Shown here piece by piece: positions 1-8,311 of a stretch of DNA of 64,000 nt. Source of the DNA: Haliangium sp963772315 (GTDB lineage Bacteria; Myxococcota_A; Polyangia; Haliangiales; Haliangiaceae). Every line of letters begins with the position of its first letter. The first letter of the stretch is position 1. Below the pieces are notes generated by a model, which saw nothing but the letters and a program-made list of their open reading frames with translations, was not told where the DNA came from and made no database searches. The DNA lies in the NCBI GenBank assembly GCA_963772315.1, contig CAVYWJ010000003.1, forward strand, positions 310,001 through 374,000. Reading direction: 5' to 3'. Made by a program: the position numbers and the translations under genes.

Positions 1-266
1 CTACACCACGGGCAAGAAAACAGTCTCCACGTCTCTTCGGCAATCATTCTCGTTGCCGAACAAGCCCGTCATTTTCTGGACAACGGCACCGAAGTCGCGC
101 ATACCTGCATTCGCGCGATCACTCTTCGGCACGATCGCCAGAAGGCTCGGGTGGCTAGACCCGGGCCTTCGCTTTTTCGGCCATCGAGAGCTACGCCAGC
201 GGCCTCTCCACGGGCAACTTCTCGGCAGTGCAGCCGGTGAAGATATTTGGGCCTGAAGCGCGCTCT
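1..266. other. Unassigned left edge
   Basis: This stretch lies downstream of the broken IS66 transposase gene, where the rest of tnpC would be expected. An open minus-strand frame crosses it, but I see no IS66 DDE-domain motifs and recognise no family. It is probably sequence joined to the element by a deletion, or an unrelated gene end. Confidence 0.3.
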
Positions 267-521
267 TCACCGCTTATCCGCGCTTTCAGCCGCCCATCGA
301 CACTTCTCGGAGGAGGCCCCGAACAGGCGTTGCTGCACCAGCGCCAGGTGCTCTTGGATTTGGGTCAGCTCGAGCTGTAGCCGGCCCTCCGTCCCTCGCA
401 GCTTGTCGTTCTCTTCCGCGAGCGCGCGCAGCCGCTCATGCAGGCGCGCGTTCTCCTGCTCGAGCAGCCGCACCACCTGCTTGGCGAGTTCCAAGTTATC
501 GAGTCGCTCCAGCTCGAGCAC
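267..521 (-). pseudogene. tnpC: IS66 transposase TnpC, N-terminal fragment
   Basis: The 84-residue frame is a leucine/glutamate-rich coiled coil that ends with the IS66 signature LFGASSEK, which in full-length TnpC precedes the zinc-binding and DDE domains. Full TnpC is about 500 residues, so more than 80 percent is missing. The GTG at 519-521 is the first possible start in the open frame; the true N-terminus is uncertain. Loss of the catalytic domain makes the gene non-functional. Confidence 0.8.
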
Positions 522-533
522 GTTCCCTTTAGA

Positions 534-914
534 TCAGATTTGATTCACGATGGCAAGCTCCTTGGCCGTCATCCGCGGTTTGCTCAATGGCATTCTCCCT
601 ACCAGCTCGCTCCCTTCCAGGAAGAGCTCCAGCTCCGTCCGCGTCAGCTCGACCGTCGGCCCACCCGGCTCTTTCCACAGCTTCGCGAACTGCCCACGCG
701 CCAACCTCTTCGCGTACACGCACAGCCCCGTCCCGTCGAAGTACAGCACCTTGGCGTGCGTCCGCCGCTGATTCGTGAACAGGTACAGCGCGCCCGACAG
801 CGGGTCCTGCCCAAGCCCCGTCTGCACCAGCCCCGACAGACCCTCGAATCCTTTCCGCAGGTCGGCCGGTGCCCCGTACGCGTAGACAGGCACTCGAGCG
901 TGCTGGCCGATCAT
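534..914 (-). CDS. tnpB: IS66 accessory protein TnpB (Orf2)
   Basis: This 126-residue protein has the typical IS66 Orf2 core: PADLRKGFEGLSGLV near residues 16-30, then an LYLFTNQRRTHAKVLYFDGTGLCVYAKRL-type stretch (described here by its conserved NQRR, KVLYFDG and KRL elements) around 44-71. TnpB is needed for transposition of IS66 elements, but its biochemical role is not settled. The start codon overlaps the end of tnpA by ATGA (911-914), which implies translational coupling. Length and motifs are normal, so this gene is intact although its partner tnpC is broken. Confidence 0.9.
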   Translation of the reverse strand: MIGQHARVPVYAYGAPADLRKGFEGLSGLVQTGLGQDPLSGALYLFTNQRRTHAKVLYFDGTGLCVYAKRLARGQFAKLWKEPGGPTVELTRTELELFLEGSELVGRMPLSKPRMTAKELAIVNQI

Positions 915-1291
915 CCCAGCCCCCTCGTCAGCTCGATGAGCTCTCTCATCGTCAGCCCTTCGATCCGCGCTCCATTCGCCAGCACCACCACCGCCCGCCT
1001 CCCCGGCTCCTCCTTCTCTCCCGCTCGCTCACTCGGCTTCTCTTCCACCACTCGCACCGCTCGCACACCGCTTCCTCGCCTCTCCTCTCTCTTCAGCCAC
1101 GTCTGCAACGTCCCTCCCCTCAGCCCCAGCGCCACCGCCACCTCTCCCACGCTTGCCCCCTTCCCCAGATGTTCCTCCGCATACCTCAACCCCTCTCGTT
1201 TCAGCTCCGGCCCGTATTGCCGCCGACCTCGTTGATTCGTTGGCGCATTCGCGATTCGTTTCCTCAGTTCCTTGAGTTCGTTTTCTGTCAT
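911..1291 (-). CDS. tnpA: IS66 accessory protein TnpA (Orf1, HTH)
   Basis: A protein of about 126 residues with an N-terminal helix-turn-helix: GKGASVGEVAVALGLRGGTLQTWLK reads as the recognition-helix region of IS66 TnpA (key residues SVGEVA, GL, TLQTWLK). The C-terminal half is basic and low in complexity and ends in a conserved VVVLANGARIEGL motif. I chose the ATG at 1289-1291 (MTENELKEL); an in-frame ATG 36 bases upstream is also possible. The gene heads the tnpABC order of the element. Confidence 0.85.
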   Translation of the reverse strand: MTENELKELRKRIANAPTNQRGRRQYGPELKREGLRYAEEHLGKGASVGEVAVALGLRGGTLQTWLKREERRGSGVRAVRVVEEKPSERAGEKEEPGRRAVVVLANGARIEGLTMRELIELTRGLG

Positions 1292-1465
1292 GCCTTCCAC
1301 CCTGCCCCACTGCCCCTCTCTCGTCACGACGGGTTACGGCGAGTCCTTCCCGCCCGCTTCCTACCCATGCTCTCCGCGAGACAACCCTTTTCGACCCACC
1401 TCTGCCTCTCATGCCCAGCCCCCGGTCACGACCAGGCACGACGAGCGGGGGACGGCGAGTGGGTA

Positions 1466-2024
1466 CCTCGAAGCTGCGATAGAGCTGCGCTGCATGCTCG
1501 AAGTAGCGCGTGAAGGATGCCTGGGCGAGCTCGAGGCGCTGAGCCGGCGTGAGCTCGGGAAGGGTGATGGCGACGTGGCCAGCATCGTAGAGCGCAACCC
1601 CCTCGGTCATGACGTCTCGGAAGAACGAGCTGCCCCGGGCGATCAGCTGGCGCACGTCGGCGGCCGTGTGAACGATCAAGCTGACCGGCGTATCACCAGC
1701 CACCTCGCGGGCGCGCTCTTGGCAATCTGCCCAGAGCGCCTCGTCGGCGGCGAGCGCCGGGTTCGCGACCAGCACAAGGACATCGAAGTCGCTGATGAAT
1801 CCAGTGGTGGGATCTTCTACCCAGTCACCACGCGCATGGCTGCCGAAGAGGATCACACGCTCGACATCGGCCGTGGCGCGGATAATGCGCGTGATCGCGC
1901 AGAGCTGCCGCTGCTTGACGGCTGGGAGATGCGTGACGGCCTGAGTGACCACACAGCCAGGCTCCGGCTGCATCGGCAACGGGGCTGGGCCCGGGCAGCA
2001 GCCACCAGGCCCACCGCTGCTCAT
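1466..2024 (-). pseudogene. MNT-type nucleotidyltransferase, C-terminus lost to IS66
   Basis: The protein carries the minimal nucleotidyltransferase signature GSHARGD at about residues 58-64 and the paired acidic motif SDFDVLVLV about 15 residues later, which bind metal and NTP in DNA polymerase beta-like enzymes. The NTase fold is followed by RLELAQASFTRYFEHAAQ, which looks like the first helix of a HEPN domain. The family likeness then stops and the frame runs on as nonsense through the IS66 element to about 1029. I therefore infer an NTase-HEPN gene cut by the insertion. The start ATG at 2022-2024 overlaps the stop of the upstream gene (ATGA), so it is the last cistron of the amidoligase/cyclotransferase operon. 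Confidence 0.7.
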
Positions 2025-2413
2025 CGAGCCTCCTCCACACCACACGCTCGGTGCGCGCGCCAGTCACCTGACAGAATCGCAGGACGCCAGCGCATCCTCG
2101 CGTCGCCCATGAGGTACGTCTGGACCTCCTGCCCATCGGACAGCCGGATGGGCGTGCGCTGGTAGAACTCTGGATGGCCCTCGAGACGGTCGAGCCGGAC
2201 GAGCGTCTGGTCATCGACCGCGTAGATCTCGCCGCGCACCACGGTCTGGCCACCCGCGCTCATGGCCGGGAAGTGCCCGAGGTCGAAGAGCTCGAAGCAG
2301 GGCTCCGTGTGCGCTTCTGCGACGAAGCGGGCCGTGGCGAGGAGCCGATGGTTGATCTCGTCCCGCATCAGCGTCCCGTACACAAAGACCAGGTGCTGCT
2401 TGCGCCGGCTCAT
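2021..2413 (-). CDS. Gamma-glutamylcyclotransferase family protein (AIG2-like), copy 2
   Basis: This 130-residue protein has the GGCT/AIG2 fold markers: VFVYGTLM at residues 9-16 (substrate-binding loop) and RLEGHPEFYQR around residues 74-84, whose Glu is the likely catalytic acid. The family releases 5-oxoproline from gamma-glutamyl amines or peptides. It overlaps the upstream paralogue by ATGA (2410-2413) and the downstream nucleotidyltransferase by ATGA, so the three genes are translationally coupled. Sequence identity with the upstream copy is limited to motifs, so the two probably act on different substrates. In its operon it would undo or edit bonds made by the amidoligase; that is inference from context. 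Confidence 0.85.
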   Translation of the reverse strand: MSRRKQHLVFVYGTLMRDEINHRLLATARFVAEAHTEPCFELFDLGHFPAMSAGGQTVVRGEIYAVDDQTLVRLDRLEGHPEFYQRTPIRLSDGQEVQTYLMGDARMRWRPAILSGDWRAHRACGVEEAR

Positions 2414-2856
2414 GCTGCACCTCCGAAGGCAGCCTCGACCAGCCTGTTCTGGTCAAAGCCAAGACGCTGGTAGGCGCGCCAGATGACGCTCAGGTACGGG
2501 ATCGACGGAGACGCGAGCTCGCCATCCGGCGGCAGCACGTAGACATGCGCGCGATGGCGCTGGCCCCGAGCATCGCGCACGATGCGGCGGTGGCGCCGAT
2601 AGCTGCGCGGATGCCCTTCGTAGCGGTCGAGCACGCGGAGCTCGCCAGGCGCGAGCCTGTAGAGCACGCCCTCGACGAGGGCGCCGGGCTCCGGGATGAT
2701 GGTGGCCACGGGCCCCTGCCAGGTGCGCGAGTAGCCGGTGAAGGCCAGGCGATAGCCGGACATGGTGGCGCGGGCCACGCGCACGGCACCCGGACAGCGG
2801 TGCCGCATCTGTGCATAATCCAAATTGGAGCCGAATGCGAAGTATAGACTCATCAT
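2410..2856 (-). CDS. Gamma-glutamylcyclotransferase family protein (AIG2-like), copy 1
   Basis: A 148-residue GGCT-fold protein with YFAFGSNLDYAQM at residues 5-17 (glycine loop that holds the gamma-glutamyl group), a central HYSRTWQ-like segment (TGYSRTWQGPVATI) and DRYEGHPRSYRR near residues 77-88 containing the catalytic Glu. Length is normal for bacterial GGCT proteins. The start is placed at the MMSLYF methionine, downstream of an AAGGAGA-like sequence. It follows the amidoligase gene by about 20 bases and overlaps the second cyclotransferase by 4 bases. Amidoligases next to AIG2-like cyclotransferases are a known pairing in phage-like and cell-wall-modifying loci. Confidence 0.85.
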   Translation of the reverse strand: MMSLYFAFGSNLDYAQMRHRCPGAVRVARATMSGYRLAFTGYSRTWQGPVATIIPEPGALVEGVLYRLAPGELRVLDRYEGHPRSYRRHRRIVRDARGQRHRAHVYVLPPDGELASPSIPYLSVIWRAYQRLGFDQNRLVEAAFGGAA

Positions 2857-3592
2857 CTTCTCCTTTCGTCACTTTCATCAGGCAGCGGCCGGCACCGCGG
2901 ACTCGCTGGGTTGGTCATTGCGGCGCTCGGGGCGGCCATGCTTCCAGGCGGCCGATCCCTCGAGCAGCGAGAGCAGGTGAAGTCGCGCAGTCTTAAACTC
3001 GTCGCCAATTAATCCAAGTGAAAGCAAGAAGGTCCGAAAGTCGTATTTAGCAGTTGCCGGGTTGAACTCACGGCGCTTGCTGTTCGCGCTCTTGGCCTTC
3101 AGCGCTTTGGCCGAGAGGGCCAGGACGAATTGGATGTACGCCTTGATCCTGCCTGCATGCAATGTGCTATTAAAAATTCGATATTCTATCGTACCTATTC
3201 CCCATATCGGGCTTAGGTTCAACCCATGATATCTTGTGCGATCGTAGCGCTGCGGGTGCGGGCAATACATGCCATACCAGGCGGTGTTGAGCTCCTCCAT
3301 GGTCTGGGGCCGGTTCCGCTCGAGCCGCTCAAGGAAGTTCGGATCGATGCTCTTGCAGTAGGTGTTGAGCCGGTTCGGGGAGACGCCGAGAGCGTGCTGG
3401 ATGAGTGACTCCTGCTTGTGGAAGATCTTGACCAAGTTGGTGACGGCGCGGGCATCGAATCGTGCCGCGTCGACGTGCAGGTGGATTCCAGCGCTCTCGT
3501 GGGACCTAGTACAGCGTTCCAAAAGAACGTCCCCAATCAGGAGAAGGGCTGCTCTGACCCTGGCTGACAATGGGGGATGATCTGATGGGAGC

Positions 3593-4726
3593 GTGGAGAG
3601 AGGCCAGGCAAAGGCCAAGACGCCAGGGCGTCGAGCCCGGGTAATCCGGCTGAGCCAGAAGCAGAAACGGAGGCTGGAGCAGGCAGTTCGGAGTCGAGGC
3701 AGCGCAGTGGCGTTACGAGCCAAGATGGTGTTGATGCTGGCCGAGGATCCGTGTGTGAGCCGGGTGGCGGAGCGGTTGGATGTGGACCGGAAGACGGTGA
3801 GGTTGTGGCGAGATCGCTACGTGGCAAGGGGTCTGAAAGGGTTACAAGAATTGCCGCGTTCTGGGCGTCCGCCCACGATCGATGGGCCGAGCCGCTGCCA
3901 GGTGATTGCGGTAGCGTGCGGGAAGCCAGCCGACTTCGGGGTTGCCTTTCATCAGGTGTGGACCCTGGATCGACTCCACGAGGTCGTCACGCGGCTCCAG
4001 CGCCAGAACGGTGGGCCGGAGCTGAGTCGCTCCAGCATGATCCGCATCCTGAACGATGCGGAGATGCGGCCGCATCGGATGCGTCTGTGGCTGCATAGCC
4101 CGGATCCGAAATTTCGGGACAAAGTGACCGAGATCTGCGCGCTGTACGTGGCCCCGCCGAGCGGTGCCACGGTGCTGTGCGTCAACGAGAAGACCGGTAT
4201 GCAGGCGCTTGGCCGCAAGCATCCCGTGCGAGCCCCTGCGCCGGGTCGGCCCGGGCGGATGGACTACGAATACGAACGCAACGGGACACGCAAGCTGCTG
4301 GCGGCGTTCAATCCACATACCGGCGAGGTCTACGGCGAGTCGCGCGAGCACCGGAGAGCCGCCGATCTGGTGGAGTTCATGGAAGCGCTCGCCCGCCGTC
4401 ACCCCACAGGGGAGGTGCACATCGTTTGGGATAACCTGAACATCCACCTCGACGGTGCCGAGCGGCGGTGGACCCGTTTCAACGCACGGCACGGCAACCG
4501 CTTCCATTTCCACTACACTCCGCTCCATGCCTCCTGGGTCAACCAGATCGAGCTCTTCTTCGGTATCGTGCAAAAGCGCGTGCTTCGCTACGGCGTCTGC
4601 AATAGCCTCGATGAACTCGACCGCGCTGTCCTCGGCTTCATCGCGCACTGGAACGCGAACGAGCGACATCCGTTCCGGTGGACCTTCAAGGGCTATCCCA
4701 TGCAGCGCGGTCGCCGGGCGGCCTGA
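3593..4726 (+). CDS. IS630-family transposase with altered first catalytic residue
   Basis: The 377-residue protein has an N-terminal winged HTH (VAERLDVDRKTVRLWRDRY, about residues 57-75) and the IS630 DDE core. The second and third acids are visible as D280 in HIVWDNLNIH and E320 in NQIELFFG. The position of the first Asp, usually in a CVDEK motif, reads CVNEKTGM, so residue 198 is Asn (codon AAC at 4184-4186). Asp to Asn at this site normally abolishes metal-dependent catalysis, so this copy may be inactive unless helped in trans. GTG at 3593 is the only usable start in frame; no strong ribosome site is seen. Confidence 0.92.
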   Translation: MERGQAKAKTPGRRARVIRLSQKQKRRLEQAVRSRGSAVALRAKMVLMLAEDPCVSRVAERLDVDRKTVRLWRDRYVARGLKGLQELPRSGRPPTIDGPSRCQVIAVACGKPADFGVAFHQVWTLDRLHEVVTRLQRQNGGPELSRSSMIRILNDAEMRPHRMRLWLHSPDPKFRDKVTEICALYVAPPSGATVLCVNEKTGMQALGRKHPVRAPAPGRPGRMDYEYERNGTRKLLAAFNPHTGEVYGESREHRRAADLVEFMEALARRHPTGEVHIVWDNLNIHLDGAERRWTRFNARHGNRFHFHYTPLHASWVNQIELFFGIVQKRVLRYGVCNSLDELDRAVLGFIAHWNANERHPFRWTFKGYPMQRGRRAA

Positions 4727-4756
4727 GCTGTCACTCGTTCGCGATAGGCTCGTGGC

Positions 4757-5056
4757 ATGACCGCCCGCGCCTCCATGCCCTCTCTCGCCGCCTCTCACCT
4801 CGAGCGCCTACTCGCCGCTCATGAGAGCCTCGGCCACCTCACCGTCAAACGCCGCGGGCGCTCCCTCACCCTCTGCAGCGAAGACGCCCACGGTCCGACT
4901 CGCCATGCCAAGCTCGACTGGCTCGGCGCCAACCTCTGGGGACTCTCCCTTCCCACGCGCTCCGAACGTTGGCAGCGGACTCCTTTCACCGGCTCTCTCG
5001 ACGAGCTTCTCCTGATCCTCACCCAGATGCTCGGCTGGCACCTCGCTCCTCGCTGA
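4757..5056 (+). CDS. IS630 passenger protein, 99 residues, unknown function
   Basis: This frame lies between the transposase stop and the right inverted repeat and is also present, though frameshifted, in the second copy at 19153-19410, so it belongs to the element rather than to the host. The product is a small soluble alpha/beta-looking protein that ends FTGSLDELLLILTQMLGW; I see no known domain. It could help transposition or be cargo. Both codon use and its retention in two copies favour a real gene. Confidence 0.6.
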   Translation: MTARASMPSLAASHLERLLAAHESLGHLTVKRRGRSLTLCSEDAHGPTRHAKLDWLGANLWGLSLPTRSERWQRTPFTGSLDELLLILTQMLGWHLAPR

Positions 5057-5326
5057 AAAGTGGGGAGTTACTTCTGATCTGTTGTACTAGCCCCTGCAGC
5101 GCGGACCGCCCGGACGATTTCCTGAAGCTCCGCGATGTCTTCGTAGTGGAGGATCGGGCTGACGATCTCGGCCTGGTAGTCCTTGCGCGCATCCAGGCTC
5201 GCGTCTGCCATCACCTGCCAGGAGCGGCCGCGGCGGTCGATGACCTTCCAGGGGTCGTAGCAGAAGGGCGTCCCGACATGCCTGACCTCGCCACCCACCA
5301 CACTCTGGATGGCGCGGGCCACCACT

Positions 5327-5367
<41 letters not shown>

Positions 5368-5379
5368 CAGGGTGTTCAT

Positions 5380-5837
5380 CGCCGATTCTCCTTGAATTCC
5401 GAGCAGTTCCGTCCGTTCGTGAACACACACTTCGCTCCGGTGTGTGGCGAAGTAAAGGGCGGTCTCCAAAAAATCTGCTCTTTCAGAAGGACTCAGCACA
5501 CCGCGCTTTCGCGGAGCGGTGCAGCATTACGGGATCGGCGCCTCAGCCCATACGCTCCGGGCCACGGTCTATTACCGGACGCGCTGACTGGCGCAGTGTC
5601 CCGCGCAATGGATGGCTCTGGATCCTGGGGAGCTCGCAGGCGAAACAGTGGCTCCCAGGGCAACGTGGCGCGCCCTACATAATGGCTGACGTCGCCAGCC
5701 TTGCGGACAGTGGGTCCGCGACAGCGCTGGCTATCGCAGCCGGGGCAGGACCTGAACAGCCCGGCAGGATGCGAGCGCTTCCTCGGACGCGTTGCCGTAG
5801 TCGCCGCCCAGGGCGCAGCTGCAGCGGCACATCGCGC
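5380..5837. other. Intergenic, contains a CACACAC/GTGTGTG inverted repeat
   Basis: No convincing gene is seen. Immediately upstream of the amidoligase start (minus strand) is an AAGGAG ribosome site. At 5424-5446 lie CACACAC and GTGTGTG separated by 9 bases, a possible operator or hairpin. A related inverted repeat precedes the acidic-protein gene at 6707-6727. Confidence 0.4.
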
Positions 5838-6014
5838 TCACGGCCACAGCTTGTGGATCTCGGCACGGGCCCAGGCGCGGGCGCGCTTGTGGGCGATGCG
5901 ATTCACCGCCGCGCGGGCCCGCTTGGAACGACGAGAACGGTAGGTCTCGTTCGGGAACTTGTCGTGGCCCGGGCAGCAGCCGTGGTCCTTCTGCTTCACT
6001 CCGTATGCGCGCAT
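5838..6014 (-). CDS. Small basic protein, 58 residues, unknown
   Basis: Starting at the ATG 6012-6014, which has a strong AAGGAG seven bases upstream, the product is about 58 residues. The N-terminus is MRAYGVKQKDHGCCPGHDKF and the remainder is very rich in Arg, Lys and Ala (RSRRSKRARAAVNR), giving a strongly positive helix. The paired cysteines and histidine near the start could bind metal. Small basic proteins of this kind are common in phage-like elements as DNA-binding or packaging factors, but I do not recognise the family. It reads toward the amidoligase operon on the same strand. Confidence 0.5.
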   Translation of the reverse strand: MRAYGVKQKDHGCCPGHDKFPNETYRSRRSKRARAAVNRIAHKRARAWARAEIHKLWP

Positions 6015-6399
6015 GGCGTGCTCCTTATCGAGGGGGTCTTCGTGTGCCACCGCGAGAATGCGCTGGCTGCAACACAGGAAGGCTCCAGTGTCCGAATAAG
6101 GCAAGTCCCAAAGTGCAGGACGCGGACGAGATCTGCCGTGCAACCGCCACGGCACGGCCGCGCACTCTGCTGCTGCGCTCCGCCTCAGGCGCGCTGACTG
6201 GCAGTGTGTGCCACGTAGCCGTTGGCCATGGGGCCGTGCAGCTCAGGCGGAGCATCGGCACACAGGCCAACGTGGCGTCTTGGTGGCCATAGCGGTCGCG
6301 GCTCCACATCCCACTCGGCTCGACCAGCCCGCCGCTTGTGGATTGGGCGCAAGCTCAGGCGCTGCTGCCCTCCGTGCGGGCCACATGAGCAGGGCCGCT
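6015..6399. other. Intergenic, no gene recognised
   Basis: Open frames here are short and show no family features on either strand. The segment separates two small minus-strand genes and probably contains the promoter of the downstream one, but I cannot mark a clear -10/-35. Confidence 0.3.
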
Positions 6400-6669
6400 T
6401 CAGCTACGCCGTACGATGGTGAGTTCGAACTGGGCGCCGCCCATACGGACGACGATGCCGCTGTTCATGGTGAGATACCCGGCGTCTCGGAAGGAGCAGA
6501 TACGCGGGTCCGGCATGCCATGCTCCTGGGCATATAGCTCGAGCGCATCTTGCAGCACGTCGCCGAGCTCGTCTTCGGTGCTCTCTGCAAGCTCGTCTGC
6601 ATCGTCGTCGATATCGTCCATGTCCTCCATCTCCTCCATCTCCTCGACGTCACCAGGGCGTGTGCTCAT
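6400..6669 (-). CDS. Small highly acidic protein, 89 residues
   Basis: The start at 6667-6669 follows an AAAGGA ribosome site. The N-terminal 40 residues are almost all acidic (VEEMEEMEDMDDIDDDADEL), followed by a compact C-terminal half with YLTMNSGIVVRMGGAQFEL that looks like a beta hairpin. The charge pattern resembles DNA-mimic anti-restriction proteins, and an ArdC-like gene lies 2 kb away; this is a suggestion, not an identification. An inverted repeat CGTGTGTG/CACACACG (6707-6727) lies just upstream and may be its operator. Confidence 0.6.
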   Translation of the reverse strand: MSTRPGDVEEMEEMEDMDDIDDDADELAESTEDELGDVLQDALELYAQEHGMPDPRICSFRDAGYLTMNSGIVVRMGGAQFELTIVRRS

Positions 6670-6706
6670 TGGGGATCCTTTCTTGCTGGCGCGCGCCGCG
6701 CGCCTT

Positions 6707-6727
6707 CGTGTGTGTTGTACACACACG
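6707..6727. promoter_or_regulatory. Inverted repeat upstream of the acidic-protein gene
   Basis: CGTGTGTG and CACACACG are separated by TTGTA, a perfect 8-bp dyad about 40 bases upstream of the start at 6669. It is a candidate operator or mRNA hairpin. A similar CACACAC/GTGTGTG dyad occurs 45-67 bases upstream of the amidoligase start. No regulator is identified. Confidence 0.4.
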
Positions 6728-6917
6728 TTGGCTCTGGCATCTCCCAAAGTCCAGCGACTCCGAGAAGACGATGCATTCGGCGTGCTGCCAGGCTGCGCGC
6801 CGTGGAATCTCCGCAGGAATTGCGCAGCCTTCGCAGAAAATGCTGGTCAGCACGCACGCACTGCGGCGGACGCGGGTACGAACAAGAGCACGATCCTTGC
6901 AACCGCCCTGATTCATC

Positions 6918-8117
6918 ATGAACATGCGCATCTTTCAATGCACGATGTCCGTCCTCGTGCTTGTGTGGTTGGGTTCCGGTACATCGCTCGGTCAGGCGCA
7001 GCCTGCGCCATCGCCACCAGCCGCGGCTGAGGTTGCGCCTGACGAGGCGATCCGCGCGGCCTACGACGGTGCGTTCGCCGCCCTGCTGGCCGGGCACTTC
7101 GATGCGGCCATCGCCGGATTCGGGCAGGTGGCCGCGAGCAGCGCGGATCCCGAGCAGCGCGCGGCAGCGCGCGAGCTCCAGCGGCTGGCCCTGGCGCTGA
7201 GCGCGCAGCGCGTGCGCTTCGTGGTCGAGTTAGCGCAGTCCGCACCCGGGCCGGCCGCGACCGTAGAGCCGGCCAAGCACGACTGGGAAGATCCAGCGGC
7301 CGGCCGCACCAGCTTCGTGATTTCGACCACCCTGGCCAGCGTGTATGGCGGCGTGGTGCTGATCGATCTGCTCGATGTCGGCGATGACGCACGGCCGAGC
7401 GCGGGCTTCCTGATGGCGAGCGCGGCGGCAGGCTTCCTCGGCAGCTACTACGGCTCGCGCGGCCGCGCCATCAGCGAGGCTCAGGCCGACGCATACAGCC
7501 TCGGCCTGAGCCTCGGCGCAGGTAATGGCCTGCTGCTGGCGTTCGCCGCCGACCTCGACGACACCAGCGAGAGCGTGCAGATGCTCACGTTCGGTTCCAT
7601 GGTTGTGGGCGGCGTCAGTGGCCTGTGGCTGGCCCGCGAGACCCGGCCCACGCGCGGCCAGGTGATGGTCACCAACATCACCGCGACGCTCGGGTTCGCC
7701 ACCGCGGGCCTGGGTTTGCTCGTCCTCCAGCCCGACTTCGAAGACGGCGATGCGATCCTGTGGACTCTGGCCGGCGGCCTGGACGCGGGCACGGCCATCG
7801 GCATGGTTCTGGCCCCCCAAGTCGAGTGGTCGCTGGCGCGGGCGCGCCTGACCGGGCTGGGCGCATTCCTCGGCGGGCTCACGGCCTGGGGCAGCGCGGT
7901 CCTGATCACGGGCACGGATATCGAGGCGACGCGCCAGGGCCGCATCTGGAGCGGCAGCGCCCTGGCCGGGCTGTGGGCCGGCTTCGGCCTGGGCGCGTAC
8001 TTCACGCGCCGCATGGAGCCCGATCCGCGCTACCTCGACCGGGCCTCAGCCTCCACGCTGGTGATGCCCACGGCGGTGCCCGGCGGGCTGGGCCTGGCCC
8101 TGAGCGGCTCGTTCTGA
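6918..8117 (+). CDS. Myxobacterial-type multipass membrane protein, unknown function
   Basis: The 399-residue protein begins with a Sec signal (SVLVLVWLGSGTSLGQAQ, about residues 10-27). A helical Ala-rich segment that could be one TPR-like unit follows (about 40-95). The rest is a series of Gly/Ala-rich hydrophobic helices, roughly eight between residues 115 and 375, typical of an integral membrane domain. I do not recognise a named family; similar architectures are common lineage-specific proteins in myxobacteria. It is the only plus-strand gene within a block of minus-strand phage-like genes, so it may be cargo or host sequence. Confidence 0.75.
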   Translation: MNMRIFQCTMSVLVLVWLGSGTSLGQAQPAPSPPAAAEVAPDEAIRAAYDGAFAALLAGHFDAAIAGFGQVAASSADPEQRAAARELQRLALALSAQRVRFVVELAQSAPGPAATVEPAKHDWEDPAAGRTSFVISTTLASVYGGVVLIDLLDVGDDARPSAGFLMASAAAGFLGSYYGSRGRAISEAQADAYSLGLSLGAGNGLLLAFAADLDDTSESVQMLTFGSMVVGGVSGLWLARETRPTRGQVMVTNITATLGFATAGLGLLVLQPDFEDGDAILWTLAGGLDAGTAIGMVLAPQVEWSLARARLTGLGAFLGGLTAWGSAVLITGTDIEATRQGRIWSGSALAGLWAGFGLGAYFTRRMEPDPRYLDRASASTLVMPTAVPGGLGLALSGSF

Positions 8118-8311
8118 GCCGCGCGCGGCGGCCCAGGACTCAAGCGCGGCGCAGGGCCAGTTCGACCAGCGTGTGGACGCGCGCCGATCCGCACCAAGCT
8201 CGCGTTGAGCGCGCTGGTTGGCATCGCCAGTAGACCCGCAGGCATCCCAGCGCCTCATGCGAGATCGCGGCGCCGAGGGCATTTCGGCGCCTCACCGCAG
8301 CGTGCCCGATG

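Larger units (their letters stand above)
267..1465 (-). mobile_element. IS66-family element, truncated
   Basis: The segment carries the three IS66 genes in canonical order on the minus strand (tnpA, tnpB, tnpC), with tnpA and tnpB overlapping by ATGA. tnpC is only an N-terminal fragment, so the element cannot move by itself. The upstream boundary near 1465 is inferred from where the nucleotidyltransferase protein stops resembling its family; I did not find convincing terminal inverted repeats, so the limits are approximate. Its arrival removed the C-terminal half of the neighbouring nucleotidyltransferase gene. Confidence 0.75.
3509..5087 (+). mobile_element. IS630-family insertion sequence, complete (copy 1)
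   Basis: The element is 1579 bp, flanked by a TA duplication (3507-3508 and 5088-5089), the hallmark of IS630/mariner targets. Its ends are imperfect inverted repeats that start GTACAGCG on the left and GTACAACAG on the right (read inward) and share further scattered matches over about 40 bases. It carries the transposase gene and a downstream passenger frame. A partial copy lies inverted at 19081-19951 with the same right end and the same TA junction. Confidence 0.95.

Noticed and set aside
1029..1465. Natural C-terminal extension of the nucleotidyltransferase
   Set aside because: The frame stays open but is antisense-register or out of frame with tnpA of the IS66 element and gives an Arg/Gly string; the HEPN-like part stops at the element border.
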